Shown here: positions 1 to 8,421 of the stretch, in pieces
How the letters are laid out: each line of letters starts with the position of its first letter
How positions within the stretch are numbered: the first letter of the stretch is position 1
Assembly (NCBI RefSeq): GCF_029309905.1
Contig: NZ_JARBJP010000002.1
Location: 62,001 to 126,000 of the forward strand
DNA from: Brytella acorum
GTDB lineage: Bacteria > Pseudomonadota > Alphaproteobacteria > Acetobacterales > Acetobacteraceae
Direction of reading: 5' to 3'
DNA: 64,000 bases
Notes under the pieces: model-generated
The model's database searches: none
What the model was told of the DNA's origin: nothing
What the model saw: only the letters and a program-made list of their open reading frames with translations
Program-made: the position numbers and the translations under genes

Positions 1-390
1 TGGCACTCAGACGATCAGACCATCGGACACCAATATCGATTCCGTCCTTACGGAGGGTCGACCCCCCGGTGATCCACGATGACATGGGCAACCCGGCTAT
101 AGCCAATAGGTTTGCGAGAGAATGTGCTTACGGAAATACCAGATGACATGATCGGTCTTCCTTCTTCACATGGCGCCGCAGCGCACTATTGAGCGTTGGC
201 CGAACTTTACTTCGTCTATCTTCGGTGATTACCGGAAGAAGACTTGGTGCGGTTCGGTTGCCGCAAGGTCACGCTAACGCTGTTTGAATGAAGAATGGAA
301 GAATTTTTTTCGACAAAAACATTACAAATGACGCCTGCTGCGATTCGCCCGCTCTAGCGGCCCGGTCGGGCAAGGCGTCCGGCGGCGGCG
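1..390. other. Left-edge region without a supported gene
   Basis: No gene is supported here. On the plus strand one frame is open from base 3 to a TGA at 144-146 (47 codons) and could be the 3' end of a gene entering from the left, but I do not recognise its product. A 33-codon minus-strand frame starting at 148 is equally unconvincing. A perfect 10-bp palindrome (GGGTCGACCC) lies near base 56. The last ~100 bases are the downstream flank of the helicase gene and contain AT-rich runs but no clear terminator hairpin. Confidence 0.4.
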
Positions 391-2826
391 TTATGACGGA
401 CGGCGGCGCTTCGCATGGGCGCGTGAAGGCGCGGCGCTCGGGCCTGTCCGCCGCGCTCCACTGCGCTCCACATCCCGTCTTGGGCCTTTGTGGCCCTGTG
501 TTTTGCGTTCGTTTTCGCGGACGCGACTCTGCTGCCGCAGGACGGCTTCGATCCAGTCATTGAGGATGACCGTGTTCGTCTCGGCCATCTCACGATCCGG
601 ATAGGCTTCGGGAAATCGAAGCGACAGCCAGCGCCACGCGACCAGTCGCTTATGGCGTTTTTCGGCACGCTCCAGTTCTTCCCGGTCCGCGTGAACGGGC
701 TGTGGCAGTCGGCCTGTTCCGGGCGGCGGAACGGGGCGGCCTGCCGCATGGTCGCTCGCCCATCGTGTCAGGCGGATGATCCCGTTATCGCGCTCATCCA
801 CCGGGCACATGGCGTAGTTCCAGCGCTGGGTGAGATCGAGGCCTTCGATTCCTTCGAGCGCGGAGGCGATCTCACTCGCCTGCTCCATGTCGGCGAGTCG
901 ATAATTGGGATCGTCGGCGCGCAGGACGGCCCGCTTGATCCGGGCCAGCACGCCATACAGACTGTCCGACTCGATTTCATTGGCCACGGCCCGGACGATG
1001 TCCGCGTCCGGCTGTACGAAGGGACGCAACTCGGCGAGCGGCTCGGGAGGGGCGGCCAGTTTCTTGCGGATATAGGTGGGGCTGCCCGCGTCCGAGAGAA
1101 CGGCGACGACGCCGTCTTCATGTTTGCCGTAGCGTCCCGCCCGGCCGCCGATCTGCTTGATCTCCTGGGTCGTCAGGTCGCGTGTCTGCCTGCCGTCGAA
1201 TTTGCGAAGCGCGCTGAAAACAATACGCTTGATGGACAGGTTGAGACCCATGCCGATGGCGTCGGTGGCCACGAGGACGTCGGCATCTCCGTCATTGAAC
1301 CGCGCGGCTTCGGCGCGGCGGACTTCCGGGCTGAGCGCCCCGTAGACGACCGCGACGCGACGACCGCGCGCCAGAAGCTCGGCGCGAAGATCGAGCACTT
1401 CCCGGCGGGAAAACGCGATAACGGCGTCACCCTGCGTCAGTTCGCTGAGGCGCACCGGCAGTTCTGCCGCACGGAGAGGGCTTTTACGCTCAAGGTGGAT
1501 TTCGTCGAGCGGATCGTCGCAGAGTTCGGCGATCCGTCGCACCATCGGAATGCAGTCGGGCGCGCCGAGAACATAGAGATGACGAGCGGGCGCGCCCATG
1601 ATGGCGGCCGTCCAGGCCGCGCCGCGATCGGTGTCGCAGAGCATCTGCGCTTCGTCGATGATCGCGACGTCCACCGGATTGTGGAACGGGCACATTTCGA
1701 CGGTCGCGGCCAGATGGCGCGCACCCGGCATGACAATCCGCTCTTCGCCGGTGGACAGGGACGCCGGGACGCCGCGCGAGAGCAGAGCTTCGCGGAATTC
1801 GTGCGCCAGCAGACGCAGCGGCGCGAGCGCCAGACCGGATTCGGCGCCGGCGAGCGCGTTAAGGGCCGTATAGGACTTGCCGCTGTTGGTGGGGCCGGTG
1901 ACGAGCGTGATGCGCCGTTGCAGCGCCCGCGCGGTCCGGAAATGGGCGGCGTAACGATCGAGCGCCGCCACGCGCGCGATGATCGCGTTGCCAACCTTGC
2001 GCCCTGCGAGCGGCGCATTTTCATCCGCAAGCCCGCTTTCGCGTCCCCGCCACTCCGAGAGATTCCGGCGCAGCCTGACGAGAGCTTCGGGGTCGAACAG
2101 GAAATGTTCGGTGCCGTCATCCTGCGGAACGCGCCGGGCGACAGGAATGCGATTTTCCGCGATCCAGCGCAGAACTTCGCGCGGACTGCAATGCAGAATG
2201 GCGGGAATCTCGTTGAACGAAACGAGACTTTCCTCCCATGCGCGCAGACGTTCGTTCTCACGCGCGCGGCGCGCCTCGGCCCGGGCCTCGATCCGCGCGT
2301 CTTCCTCGCGGCGCGCGCGCTCGGCGGCGAGGATTTCATCTTCGAAAGAAACGTCTTCGATGCCGAACGCGCTGGCGATGGTCTGGGCGAGGCGGTCGAT
2401 CTGGCCGCCGGACAGAAACGTGCCCGCATCGTTCATGTCGGCCTGGATCGACTCCATGACCGCGCGCGGCGTGTGAGCCGTTTCCCGCAGCCGTTCCGCG
2501 ACGACGCCGTCGAGCACCTGCCGCAGGGCCTCGGCTGTGGCGCGTGGATCGTGCATGCGCGCCACGGCTTCGAGAATATCGGGTTTGGTGATCCACTGCT
2601 CGCCCGCGCGGCGCGCCAGGTTCATGAGCTGTGACGCCCATTCCTTACGCCGCACGTCACAGAGGCAGCGTTCGAATTCGTGGACGGGGATCTGGTCCGC
2701 GCCGGGAGCGAGCGCGCGCGCGACGAGTCGGGTCAGGCGCGGTATTTCGCGGTCTGTGGGAGTCAGGCCGCTTTCGGCGGCTCCGTGGGCAACGGCGCGA
2801 TCGGCGGGAGAAGATGCGACATCCAT
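391..2826 (-). CDS. SUV3-like DExH-box RNA helicase
   Basis: An 811-residue superfamily 2 helicase resembling mitochondrial SUV3, which unwinds RNA for the degradosome. Seen: Walker A GPTNSGKS near residue 310, the DEAQ box near 390, motif V DAIGMGLNL near 528 and motif VI QIGGRAGRYG near 557. GPTNSGK plus QxxGRAGR is the SUV3 signature. About 300 residues precede the motor, including a charged, Arg/Glu-rich helix just upstream of a segment that looks like a DNA-binding or excisionase-type helix. The frame stays open another 100 codons upstream, but that part lies inside gmhA and reads as antisense-like Ser/Arg sequence. I therefore start at the first ATG after the gmhA stop. No strong ribosome site is visible. 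Role in RNA turnover is inferred from the family. Confidence 0.85.
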   Translation of the reverse strand: MDVASSPADRAVAHGAAESGLTPTDREIPRLTRLVARALAPGADQIPVHEFERCLCDVRRKEWASQLMNLARRAGEQWITKPDILEAVARMHDPRATAEALRQVLDGVVAERLRETAHTPRAVMESIQADMNDAGTFLSGGQIDRLAQTIASAFGIEDVSFEDEILAAERARREEDARIEARAEARRARENERLRAWEESLVSFNEIPAILHCSPREVLRWIAENRIPVARRVPQDDGTEHFLFDPEALVRLRRNLSEWRGRESGLADENAPLAGRKVGNAIIARVAALDRYAAHFRTARALQRRITLVTGPTNSGKSYTALNALAGAESGLALAPLRLLAHEFREALLSRGVPASLSTGEERIVMPGARHLAATVEMCPFHNPVDVAIIDEAQMLCDTDRGAAWTAAIMGAPARHLYVLGAPDCIPMVRRIAELCDDPLDEIHLERKSPLRAAELPVRLSELTQGDAVIAFSRREVLDLRAELLARGRRVAVVYGALSPEVRRAEAARFNDGDADVLVATDAIGMGLNLSIKRIVFSALRKFDGRQTRDLTTQEIKQIGGRAGRYGKHEDGVVAVLSDAGSPTYIRKKLAAPPEPLAELRPFVQPDADIVRAVANEIESDSLYGVLARIKRAVLRADDPNYRLADMEQASEIASALEGIEGLDLTQRWNYAMCPVDERDNGIIRLTRWASDHAAGRPVPPPGTGRLPQPVHADREELERAEKRHKRLVAWRWLSLRFPEAYPDREMAETNTVILNDWIEAVLRQQSRVRENERKTQGHKGPRRDVERSGARRTGPSAAPSRAHAKRRRPS

Positions 2827-2884
2827 ATCTGCGCTTGTGCGGGAAGTCGCGTCGCCCTGCAATGCCGCGTTTGATGAAGAACGT

Positions 2885-3508
2885 TCAACCGCGCGGGCAG
2901 AGCTGGCGTTCCACGAGACCGCAGACGATATGCGCGGCTGTGATGTGGATCTGCTGAATGACAGGCGTCCAATCCGAAGGCGCGCGGAAGACGTGATCCA
3001 CATGTTCGATCGCGCCGGTTTCCGCGCCGCAGAACGCAATGCTCGTGACGCTCTGCCTGCGCGCTTCCTCGAAAGCGCGCAGGATATTGGGCGAGCGGCC
3101 CGACGTGGTGATGCCGAGGAAGACATCGTCGGGGCGACCGAGCGCGCCGATCTGACGGGCGAAGACGTGATCGTACCCGTAATCGTTGCTGATGGCGGTC
3201 ATGCTCGACGAATCGGTTGTCAGCGCGATGGCCGCCAAGGGCCGACGGTCATACATGAGGCGCGCGGTGAACTCGCCCGAAATATGCTGGGCATCGGCGG
3301 CACTCCCGCCATTGCCCGCCACGAGCAGCTTGCCGCCGCCACGAAGAGAGGCGGCAATGACGTCTCCCAGTTCGATCATCTGCTCGAACAGCGCGGTGTC
3401 CTGCGCGAAAGCGGTCATGGCGGATGCCGAGCGATCGAGGAAGTCGCGCATGAACGCACGATCGGCGTTGTGGCTTGCCGTGGTGGCGACGGACTGCGGG
3501 AGCGACAT
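2885..3508 (-). CDS. gmhA: Phosphoheptose isomerase
   Basis: A 207-residue SIS-domain enzyme converting sedoheptulose 7-phosphate to D-glycero-D-manno-heptose 7-phosphate, the first step of ADP-heptose synthesis for the LPS core. Seen: the nucleotide/sugar-phosphate loop GNGGSAADAQH near residues 65-75, ITTSGRSPN further on, and a C-terminal QQIHITAAH helix typical of GmhA zinc and active-site residues. I chose the ATG at 3508 over one 12 codons upstream because AGAAGG stands 9 bases before it, whereas the upstream ATG has no ribosome site. The gene lies 58 bases upstream of the helicase in the same direction. No other heptose genes are nearby. Confidence 0.93.
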   Translation of the reverse strand: MSLPQSVATTASHNADRAFMRDFLDRSASAMTAFAQDTALFEQMIELGDVIAASLRGGGKLLVAGNGGSAADAQHISGEFTARLMYDRRPLAAIALTTDSSSMTAISNDYGYDHVFARQIGALGRPDDVFLGITTSGRSPNILRAFEEARRQSVTSIAFCGAETGAIEHVDHVFRAPSDWTPVIQQIHITAAHIVCGLVERQLCPRG

Positions 3509-3722
3509 CGGATCGGGCCTTCTGATCGAGAAGCTTGCAGTCATAATCCCGGCTCAGGACCGAGGAAAGCCCGCCTGCCCGTCGTTGAGGCCAACGCGGG
3601 AGAGAGCATGGCGCAACTCTCGACACACGATCGCCGTCCACGACGGAGAAAGTGCTCGACAACATGTTCTTCGGCAAGGCCGCCTTGCTCAGGCGCATGC
3701 AAAGCGTCTTTGGGGGGGAGGG

Positions 3723-4304
3723 TCAGAGATAGGCCGAAAAGGACGCGGGCAGGTAGATTTCGCTGCGCATGGTCTCCAGGAGGGTAGCCATTCCCTTCGG
3801 AGGCCATAATGCGGCCGCGACCGCCTCCCGGCGTAGCGACGCCCGTTCTTCGAGACTGCGGTAAGGCCAGACGTGACAGAAACGCGCGCTGTCATCCAGC
3901 GCAACCATCGCCGTCAGAAGCGGCGAGTAGGGGAGGCGCTTCGGCAAGGCATCCCGGAAGAGACGTTCGACCTCGCTCACGTCATCCTTGAAGATGTCGT
4001 AGCAACGGAATTCGTAGACCGGTCCATAGTCGCCGGGGGACAGGATAGCGTCACCGACGACGCGCCACAGATCCTGCTCCACCTCGACGACAGCCTCTTC
4101 CGGCCAGGGGAGGGCGGGCGGTTGAAACGCCTCCCTCTCGCCGTTGGCCGCCACACGCATCACGATGATCCTGTTCAGGAGGCCGATTTCGGCGACCCAG
4201 CATCCCGCATCCGTTTCCCGCACGAACGGCTCGAGCACGGCCAGCACGGACGGGATGGTTCCCGCCCGGCACTGTATGGTCAGCGTCTCGACGACGATCG
4301 GCAT
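3723..4304 (-). CDS. NIPSNAP family protein
   Basis: A 193-residue soluble protein with the ferredoxin-like fold of the NIPSNAP family. Two related halves are visible: an N-terminal half beginning VVETLTIQCRAGT, and a second half with VYEFRCYDI followed by a tyrosine/tryptophan-rich stretch FCHVWPYRSLEERASLRREA, which is the characteristic NIPSNAP segment. The biochemical role of bacterial NIPSNAPs is unknown. The start codon lies 3 bases after the accC stop, so it is probably the distal gene of the aroQ-accB-accC transcript. A link with acyl-CoA or mitochondrial-type metabolism would be guesswork. Confidence 0.8.
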   Translation of the reverse strand: MPIVVETLTIQCRAGTIPSVLAVLEPFVRETDAGCWVAEIGLLNRIIVMRVAANGEREAFQPPALPWPEEAVVEVEQDLWRVVGDAILSPGDYGPVYEFRCYDIFKDDVSEVERLFRDALPKRLPYSPLLTAMVALDDSARFCHVWPYRSLEERASLRREAVAAALWPPKGMATLLETMRSEIYLPASFSAYL

Positions 4305-4307
4305 GAC

Positions 4308-5654
4308 CTAGCCCTTCTGCGACTCGACGAAGCGCTCCAGCCAGTGAATCGTATAGTCGCCACGCTGGAACTGAGGATCGGCGAGAATTTTGCGGTGAAG
4401 CGGAATGACCGTTTTCACGCCTTCAACGACGCACTCGTCCAGCGCGCGCTGCATGCGGGCAATGGCTTCCGCGCGCGTGGGCGCATGCACGATCAGTTTG
4501 GCGATCATGCTGTCGTAATAGGGCGGAACCTTGTAGCCCGCATAAATCGCGCTATCGATACGCACGCCAAGACCGCCCGGCGGATGGAACACCGTGATCC
4601 GTCCGGGATTTGGCATGAATGTTTCGGGATCTTCCGCATTGATGCGACACTCGATCGCATGACCGCTGAAGCGGATATCGGACTGCTTGTAGCCCAGCGG
4701 CTGGCCTGCGGCGACACGGATCTGTTCGCGGACGAGATCGACGTCACAGACCATTTCCGTCACCGGATGCTCGACCTGAAGTCGCGTATTCATCTCGATG
4801 AAGCAGAACTGGCCGTCCTGGTACAGGAACTCGAGCGTCCCGGCATTCCGATAGCCCATCTTCTTGAGCGCGGAGGTCGCCGTCTCACCGATCGCGTCGC
4901 GTTCCGCCGCCGTCAGCGCGGGTGAACCCGCCTCTTCGAGAAGCTTCTGGTGTCGACGCTGGAGCGAGCAGTCCCGCTCGCCGAAATGCACGACATCTCC
5001 CTGTCCGTCGGCGAGAATCTGGAGTTCGATATGACGCGGCTTGTCGAGATATTTCTCGAGATAGACCTCGTCATTACCGAAGGCCGCCCGGGCTTCAGTC
5101 CGCGCGACGCTCCAGGCTTCTTCGAGATCGTCGGCGGTCTGGGCGACCTTCATGCCGCGCCCGCCGCCGCCCGCCGCGGCCTTGATGAGCACCGGGTAAC
5201 CCACTTTGTCGGCCACGACGCGCGCCTCATCGACGGATTTCAGCGCACCGTCGGAACCCGGCACGAGGGGCACGCCGAGCGCCATCATCGTCGTCTTCGC
5301 GGTGATCTTGTCGCCCATCATGCGGATGTGCTGCGCGGTCGGCCCGATGAAGACCAGTCCGTGGTCCTCCACCGTTTCCGCGAAATCGGCGTTTTCCGAC
5401 AGGAAGCCGTAACCCGGATGAATGGCGTCTGCACCCGTGATCGTGGCCGCCGCCATGATGGCCGCGACATTGAGGTAGGAGTCGCGCGATGCTGGCGGCC
5501 CGATGCAGACGGCCTCATCGGCAAGCCGGACATGCATGGCGTCGGCATCGGCCGTCGAGTGAACCGCGACCGTGGCGATGCCAAGCTCACGACAGGCACG
5601 CTGGATACGCAATGCAATTTCGCCGCGATTGGCGATGAGAATTTTTGAAAACAT
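4308..5654 (-). CDS. accC: Acetyl-CoA carboxylase, biotin carboxylase subunit
   Basis: A 448-residue cytoplasmic enzyme that carboxylates the biotin of AccB using ATP and bicarbonate, the first half-reaction of malonyl-CoA formation for fatty acids. Seen: N-terminus [15 protein letters not shown], the ATP-grasp glycine loop [11 protein letters not shown] near residue 162, and the catalytic/metal segment [15 protein letters not shown] near 288-302. The length is the usual one for AccC, with no fused biotin domain. It follows accB by 15 bases and is almost certainly co-transcribed with it. Confidence 0.97.
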   Translation of the reverse strand: MFSKILIANRGEIALRIQRACRELGIATVAVHSTADADAMHVRLADEAVCIGPPASRDSYLNVAAIMAAATITGADAIHPGYGFLSENADFAETVEDHGLVFIGPTAQHIRMMGDKITAKTTMMALGVPLVPGSDGALKSVDEARVVADKVGYPVLIKAAAGGGGRGMKVAQTADDLEEAWSVARTEARAAFGNDEVYLEKYLDKPRHIELQILADGQGDVVHFGERDCSLQRRHQKLLEEAGSPALTAAERDAIGETATSALKKMGYRNAGTLEFLYQDGQFCFIEMNTRLQVEHPVTEMVCDVDLVREQIRVAAGQPLGYKQSDIRFSGHAIECRINAEDPETFMPNPGRITVFHPPGGLGVRIDSAIYAGYKVPPYYDSMIAKLIVHAPTRAEAIARMQRALDECVVEGVKTVIPLHRKILADPQFQRGDYTIHWLERFVESQKG

Positions 5655-5669
5655 ACTGGCTTTCGGGCC

Positions 5670-6110
5670 TTACTCGATAATGGCGAGCGGCTCGCCATAT
5701 TCTACCGGATCGCCGCTGGCGATGAGAATCCGCACCACTTTGCCGGCACGCGGAGCCTTGATCTGGTTGAACGTTTTCATGGCTTCGATCAGCATGATGG
5801 TCTGACCGGCAGCGACCGACTGGCCTTCCGTCACGAACGGCGCCGAAGACGGATCCGGCGTGAGATAGGCCACGCCCACCATGGGGCTGGTCACCGTGCC
5901 GGGATGGTTCGCGACATCGGCCGCGGCCGCCACGGGGACCGCCGCCGGGGCCGCCGCGAACGGGGTCGCCGCAACCTGGGTGACAGTCCCGCCGCGAGCG
6001 ACACGGATCCGGCTGTCGCCTTCCGCCACTTCGATTTCAGTCAGTCCGGTTTCGGTCAGGATGTCAGCCAATGCCCGGATGGCATCCGCGTCCACGAGCA
6101 TAGGGCTCAT
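5670..6110 (-). CDS. accB: Biotin carboxyl carrier protein of acetyl-CoA carboxylase
   Basis: A 146-residue carrier whose biotin shuttles between AccC and the carboxyltransferase. Seen: a short N-terminal helix domain, an Ala/Pro-rich flexible linker (about residues 45-65), then the biotinyl domain with the invariant EAMK motif (IEAMKTFNQI, lysine near 112). Its ATG overlaps the aroQ stop as ATGA at 6107-6110, which suggests translational coupling. The carboxyltransferase genes accA and accD are not in the window. Confidence 0.96.
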   Translation of the reverse strand: MSPMLVDADAIRALADILTETGLTEIEVAEGDSRIRVARGGTVTQVAATPFAAAPAAVPVAAAADVANHPGTVTSPMVGVAYLTPDPSSAPFVTEGQSVAAGQTIMLIEAMKTFNQIKAPRAGKVVRILIASGDPVEYGEPLAIIE

Positions 6111-6562
6111 CGTTCGTCCTCGTCTTCAATCATGTCGTAAAGGGCTTGAACCGCCAGACCGTAGCCGCGCACGCCCAGGCCGCAGATCACGCCGATGGCG
6201 GCCTGCGACGTATAGGTGTGGTGGCGGAAACTCTCGCGACGGTGGATATTCGAAATGTGCACTTCCACTGTCGGCAGTCCCACGGACAGCAGCGCGTCGA
6301 GCAGCGCCACCGATGTGTGACCATAGGCCGCAGGGTTGATGATGATGCCGCGCGCACGGCCCCGGCACTCCTGAATCCAGGAGACCAGCTCGCCTTCGAT
6401 GTTCGTCTGACGGAAGTCGATGGCGATGTCCAGGCGTTCGGCGGCCTGGATGCAGACCTGTTCGACATCGTCGAGCGTCGCCCGTCCGTAGATCTCCGGC
6501 TGGCGCAATCCGAGCATGTTGAGGTTGGGGCCGTTCAGCACGGCAATCAGCGGGCGCTTCAT
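6107..6562 (-). CDS. aroQ: Type II 3-dehydroquinate dehydratase
   Basis: A 151-residue enzyme dehydrating 3-dehydroquinate to 3-dehydroshikimate in the shikimate pathway. Seen: the N-terminal signature NGPNLNMLGLRQPEIYG, whose tyrosine is catalytic, then INPAAYGHTS and HISNIHRRESFRHH, which holds the catalytic histidine and substrate-binding residues. The length is normal for the dodecameric type II family. It is the first gene of the aroQ-accB-accC run, with a 171-base divergent intergenic space facing the NamZ-like gene where the promoter probably lies. Confidence 0.96.
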   Translation of the reverse strand: MKRPLIAVLNGPNLNMLGLRQPEIYGRATLDDVEQVCIQAAERLDIAIDFRQTNIEGELVSWIQECRGRARGIIINPAAYGHTSVALLDALLSVGLPTVEVHISNIHRRESFRHHTYTSQAAIGVICGLGVRGYGLAVQALYDMIEDEDER

Positions 6563-6733
6563 ATCGGCTTGCCCGTTAGCATTTTCGCTGTCTCCGTGAA
6601 AGCCTCCTCTGTCCGGAAGACAAAATCACACGAAGCAGAGGTGCTTGTTCCGCCGCCGTCACAGATTGACAAACCTGCCGCTCTGCCACGCAATCCGATG
6701 CGACTGTCCGAATAACACAGGGGATTCTTGATC

Positions 6734-7999
6734 ATGGGCGCGGGACGACGGAATTTCATGATGGGCGCGGCTGCGCTTGGCGCGGCGACCGTCAACCGAC
6801 GCGCACAGGCCGCATCCTCCTGCCGCCCCCATGAGCCCGTCAAAACCGGTTTCACGGTCATGCGGGACGCCGGATATCAGGCCCTCCGCGGACGAAAACT
6901 GGGATTGATCGCCAATCCCACCAGTGTTGACGAGCGCCTGCGTCACATCGCCGACGTCCTGCACGCCACGCCAAACGTCCGGCTCACAGCCATTTTCGGC
7001 CCGGAGCATGGTTTCCGTGGCACCGCACAGGCGGGATTTTCCGAGAAGCGCTCCACCGACCCGCGCACCGGAATTTCGGTCTACGATATCTATACCATCA
7101 ACGGTCCCGCTCTCGATGCAGTGTTCCGGGCATCGGGCGTCGATCTCATGGTGTTCGATATCCAGGATGTCGGCGCGCGTTTCTATACGTATATCTGGAC
7201 TCTCTTCGACAGCATGGCGGCCTGTGCCCGCACCGGGATTGAAATCCTGGTGCTCGACCGCCCCAACCCGATTTCGGGGCGTCCGGCGTCCGGCCCGGTC
7301 CTCGATCCCGCACTCTCGTCTTTCGTTGGCCGTGCACCCATCGCCCTGCGGCATGGCATGACGATCGGAGAACTCGCGCGGCTGTTCAACACCGCCTTCA
7401 TCCCGCGGATGGCAGGACGCGCCGCCCGCCTCAGTGTCATTCCCATGCGCGGCTGGACACGCGATCTCTATTACGACGAGACGGGCCTGCCATGGGTGCC
7501 CCCCAGCCCCAACATGCCCACGGTGGAAACCGCGCTCGCCTATCCCGGAACCTGCCTGTTCGAAGGCACCGGCCTCTCCGTCGGGCGCGGCACGGCAGCG
7601 CCCTTCCTCACGCTTGGCATGCCGGACACGCCGGAGGACCGGCCGTGGGCCGAACGCGTCATGGCCATGAACCTCCCGGGCTGCCTCTTTCGGGAATGCT
7701 GGTTCACGCCGGGGTCCGACGCCTTTGCGAAACGGCTCTGTCACGGCCTGCAACTCGTCCTGACCGATCGCACGCGGTTCGACGCGGTCCTGACCGGTTT
7801 TGCGCTGCTCCGCTCCGCTCCCGGTCGCCAGCAGCCGGATTTCTGGCGAAGTGGGGGGAAGACCTTCGATATCCTGTCCGGTCAGCGGAACCTGCGAACC
7901 ATGCTGGATCGGAATGCCAGCCTGCCGGACATCATCGCGAGCTGGCAAGGAGATTTGAGACGATTTGAGACCTTGCGGGAGGCTCATCTGCTCTACTGA
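6734..7999 (+). CDS. Exported DUF1343/NamZ family exo-beta-N-acetylmuramidase-like protein
   Basis: A 421-residue exported protein of the DUF1343 (YbbC/NamZ) family. A characterised member cleaves N-acetylmuramic acid from the non-reducing end of peptidoglycan fragments. Seen: a twin-arginine-like leader (GRRNFMMGAAALGAA ending near ARRAQA), then the family blocks GLIANPTS, FGPEHGFRG, VFDIQDVGARFYTYIWT, LDRPNP, PPSPNMPT and YPGTCLFEGTGLS. A TTG two codons upstream is in frame, but the ATG at 6734 is the simpler start. It probably acts in the periplasm in wall recycling. It stands alone, divergent from aroQ. The substrate is inferred from the family only. Confidence 0.85.
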   Translation: MGAGRRNFMMGAAALGAATVNRRAQAASSCRPHEPVKTGFTVMRDAGYQALRGRKLGLIANPTSVDERLRHIADVLHATPNVRLTAIFGPEHGFRGTAQAGFSEKRSTDPRTGISVYDIYTINGPALDAVFRASGVDLMVFDIQDVGARFYTYIWTLFDSMAACARTGIEILVLDRPNPISGRPASGPVLDPALSSFVGRAPIALRHGMTIGELARLFNTAFIPRMAGRAARLSVIPMRGWTRDLYYDETGLPWVPPSPNMPTVETALAYPGTCLFEGTGLSVGRGTAAPFLTLGMPDTPEDRPWAERVMAMNLPGCLFRECWFTPGSDAFAKRLCHGLQLVLTDRTRFDAVLTGFALLRSAPGRQQPDFWRSGGKTFDILSGQRNLRTMLDRNASLPDIIASWQGDLRRFETLREAHLLY

Positions 8000-8421
8000 T
8001 CGCGAACGCGACGATTTCCACCCCATCTTCTCGCCGGGTCTTCCGCTCATCCGTGACGAGGGAGGGCATGCCCATCCGGCCGCACGAGCCATTGGGCTCA
8101 ATACGTCCACGTCGCTTTATCCTCATCCCGGCAGTCTCATTTTCCAAAGCGACCCACCCCTGGCTTTTTCCGAGGCGTCTTCGCGGTTACCCAACAAGCG
8201 ACATGAATGCGGCAGGGGGAGGCGTGAGAGAAGCCATGACGGGATGAGGCGAGGCATCCCATGTGCATGTCTCGTTTGGCTTCGACTCAGCGGGTTCCCG
8301 TCTTCCATGAAGAAAAGGTGGCGAAAGATGTCGTGCTTCGTAAAGGTCGAGGCCAGCGTCTCGAAAATTTCAGACCGGATGCGCCTCGTTCTTTCATGGG
8401 GCGGGGCACATCCGGGGACGA
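8000..8421. other. Convergent intergenic space, no gene supported
   Basis: This 422-base gap separates the convergent NamZ-like and Tricorn-like genes. Open frames cross it on both strands, but they lack ribosome sites, recognisable domains or codon use like the neighbours. A short inverted repeat, GGGATG (8241-8246) with CATCCC (8255-8260), could form a hairpin but has no T-run, so it is at best a weak terminator. Confidence 0.5.

Noticed and set aside
490-2634. Plus-strand open frame of 714 codons opposite the helicase
   Set aside because: Exact antisense of a well-conserved helicase; no family landmarks and no ribosome site. Long antisense frames are expected in GC-rich DNA.
2827-3126. 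100-codon N-terminal extension of the helicase
   Set aside because: Lies within gmhA and reads as Ser/Arg-rich shadow sequence; the ATG at 2826 follows the gmhA stop.
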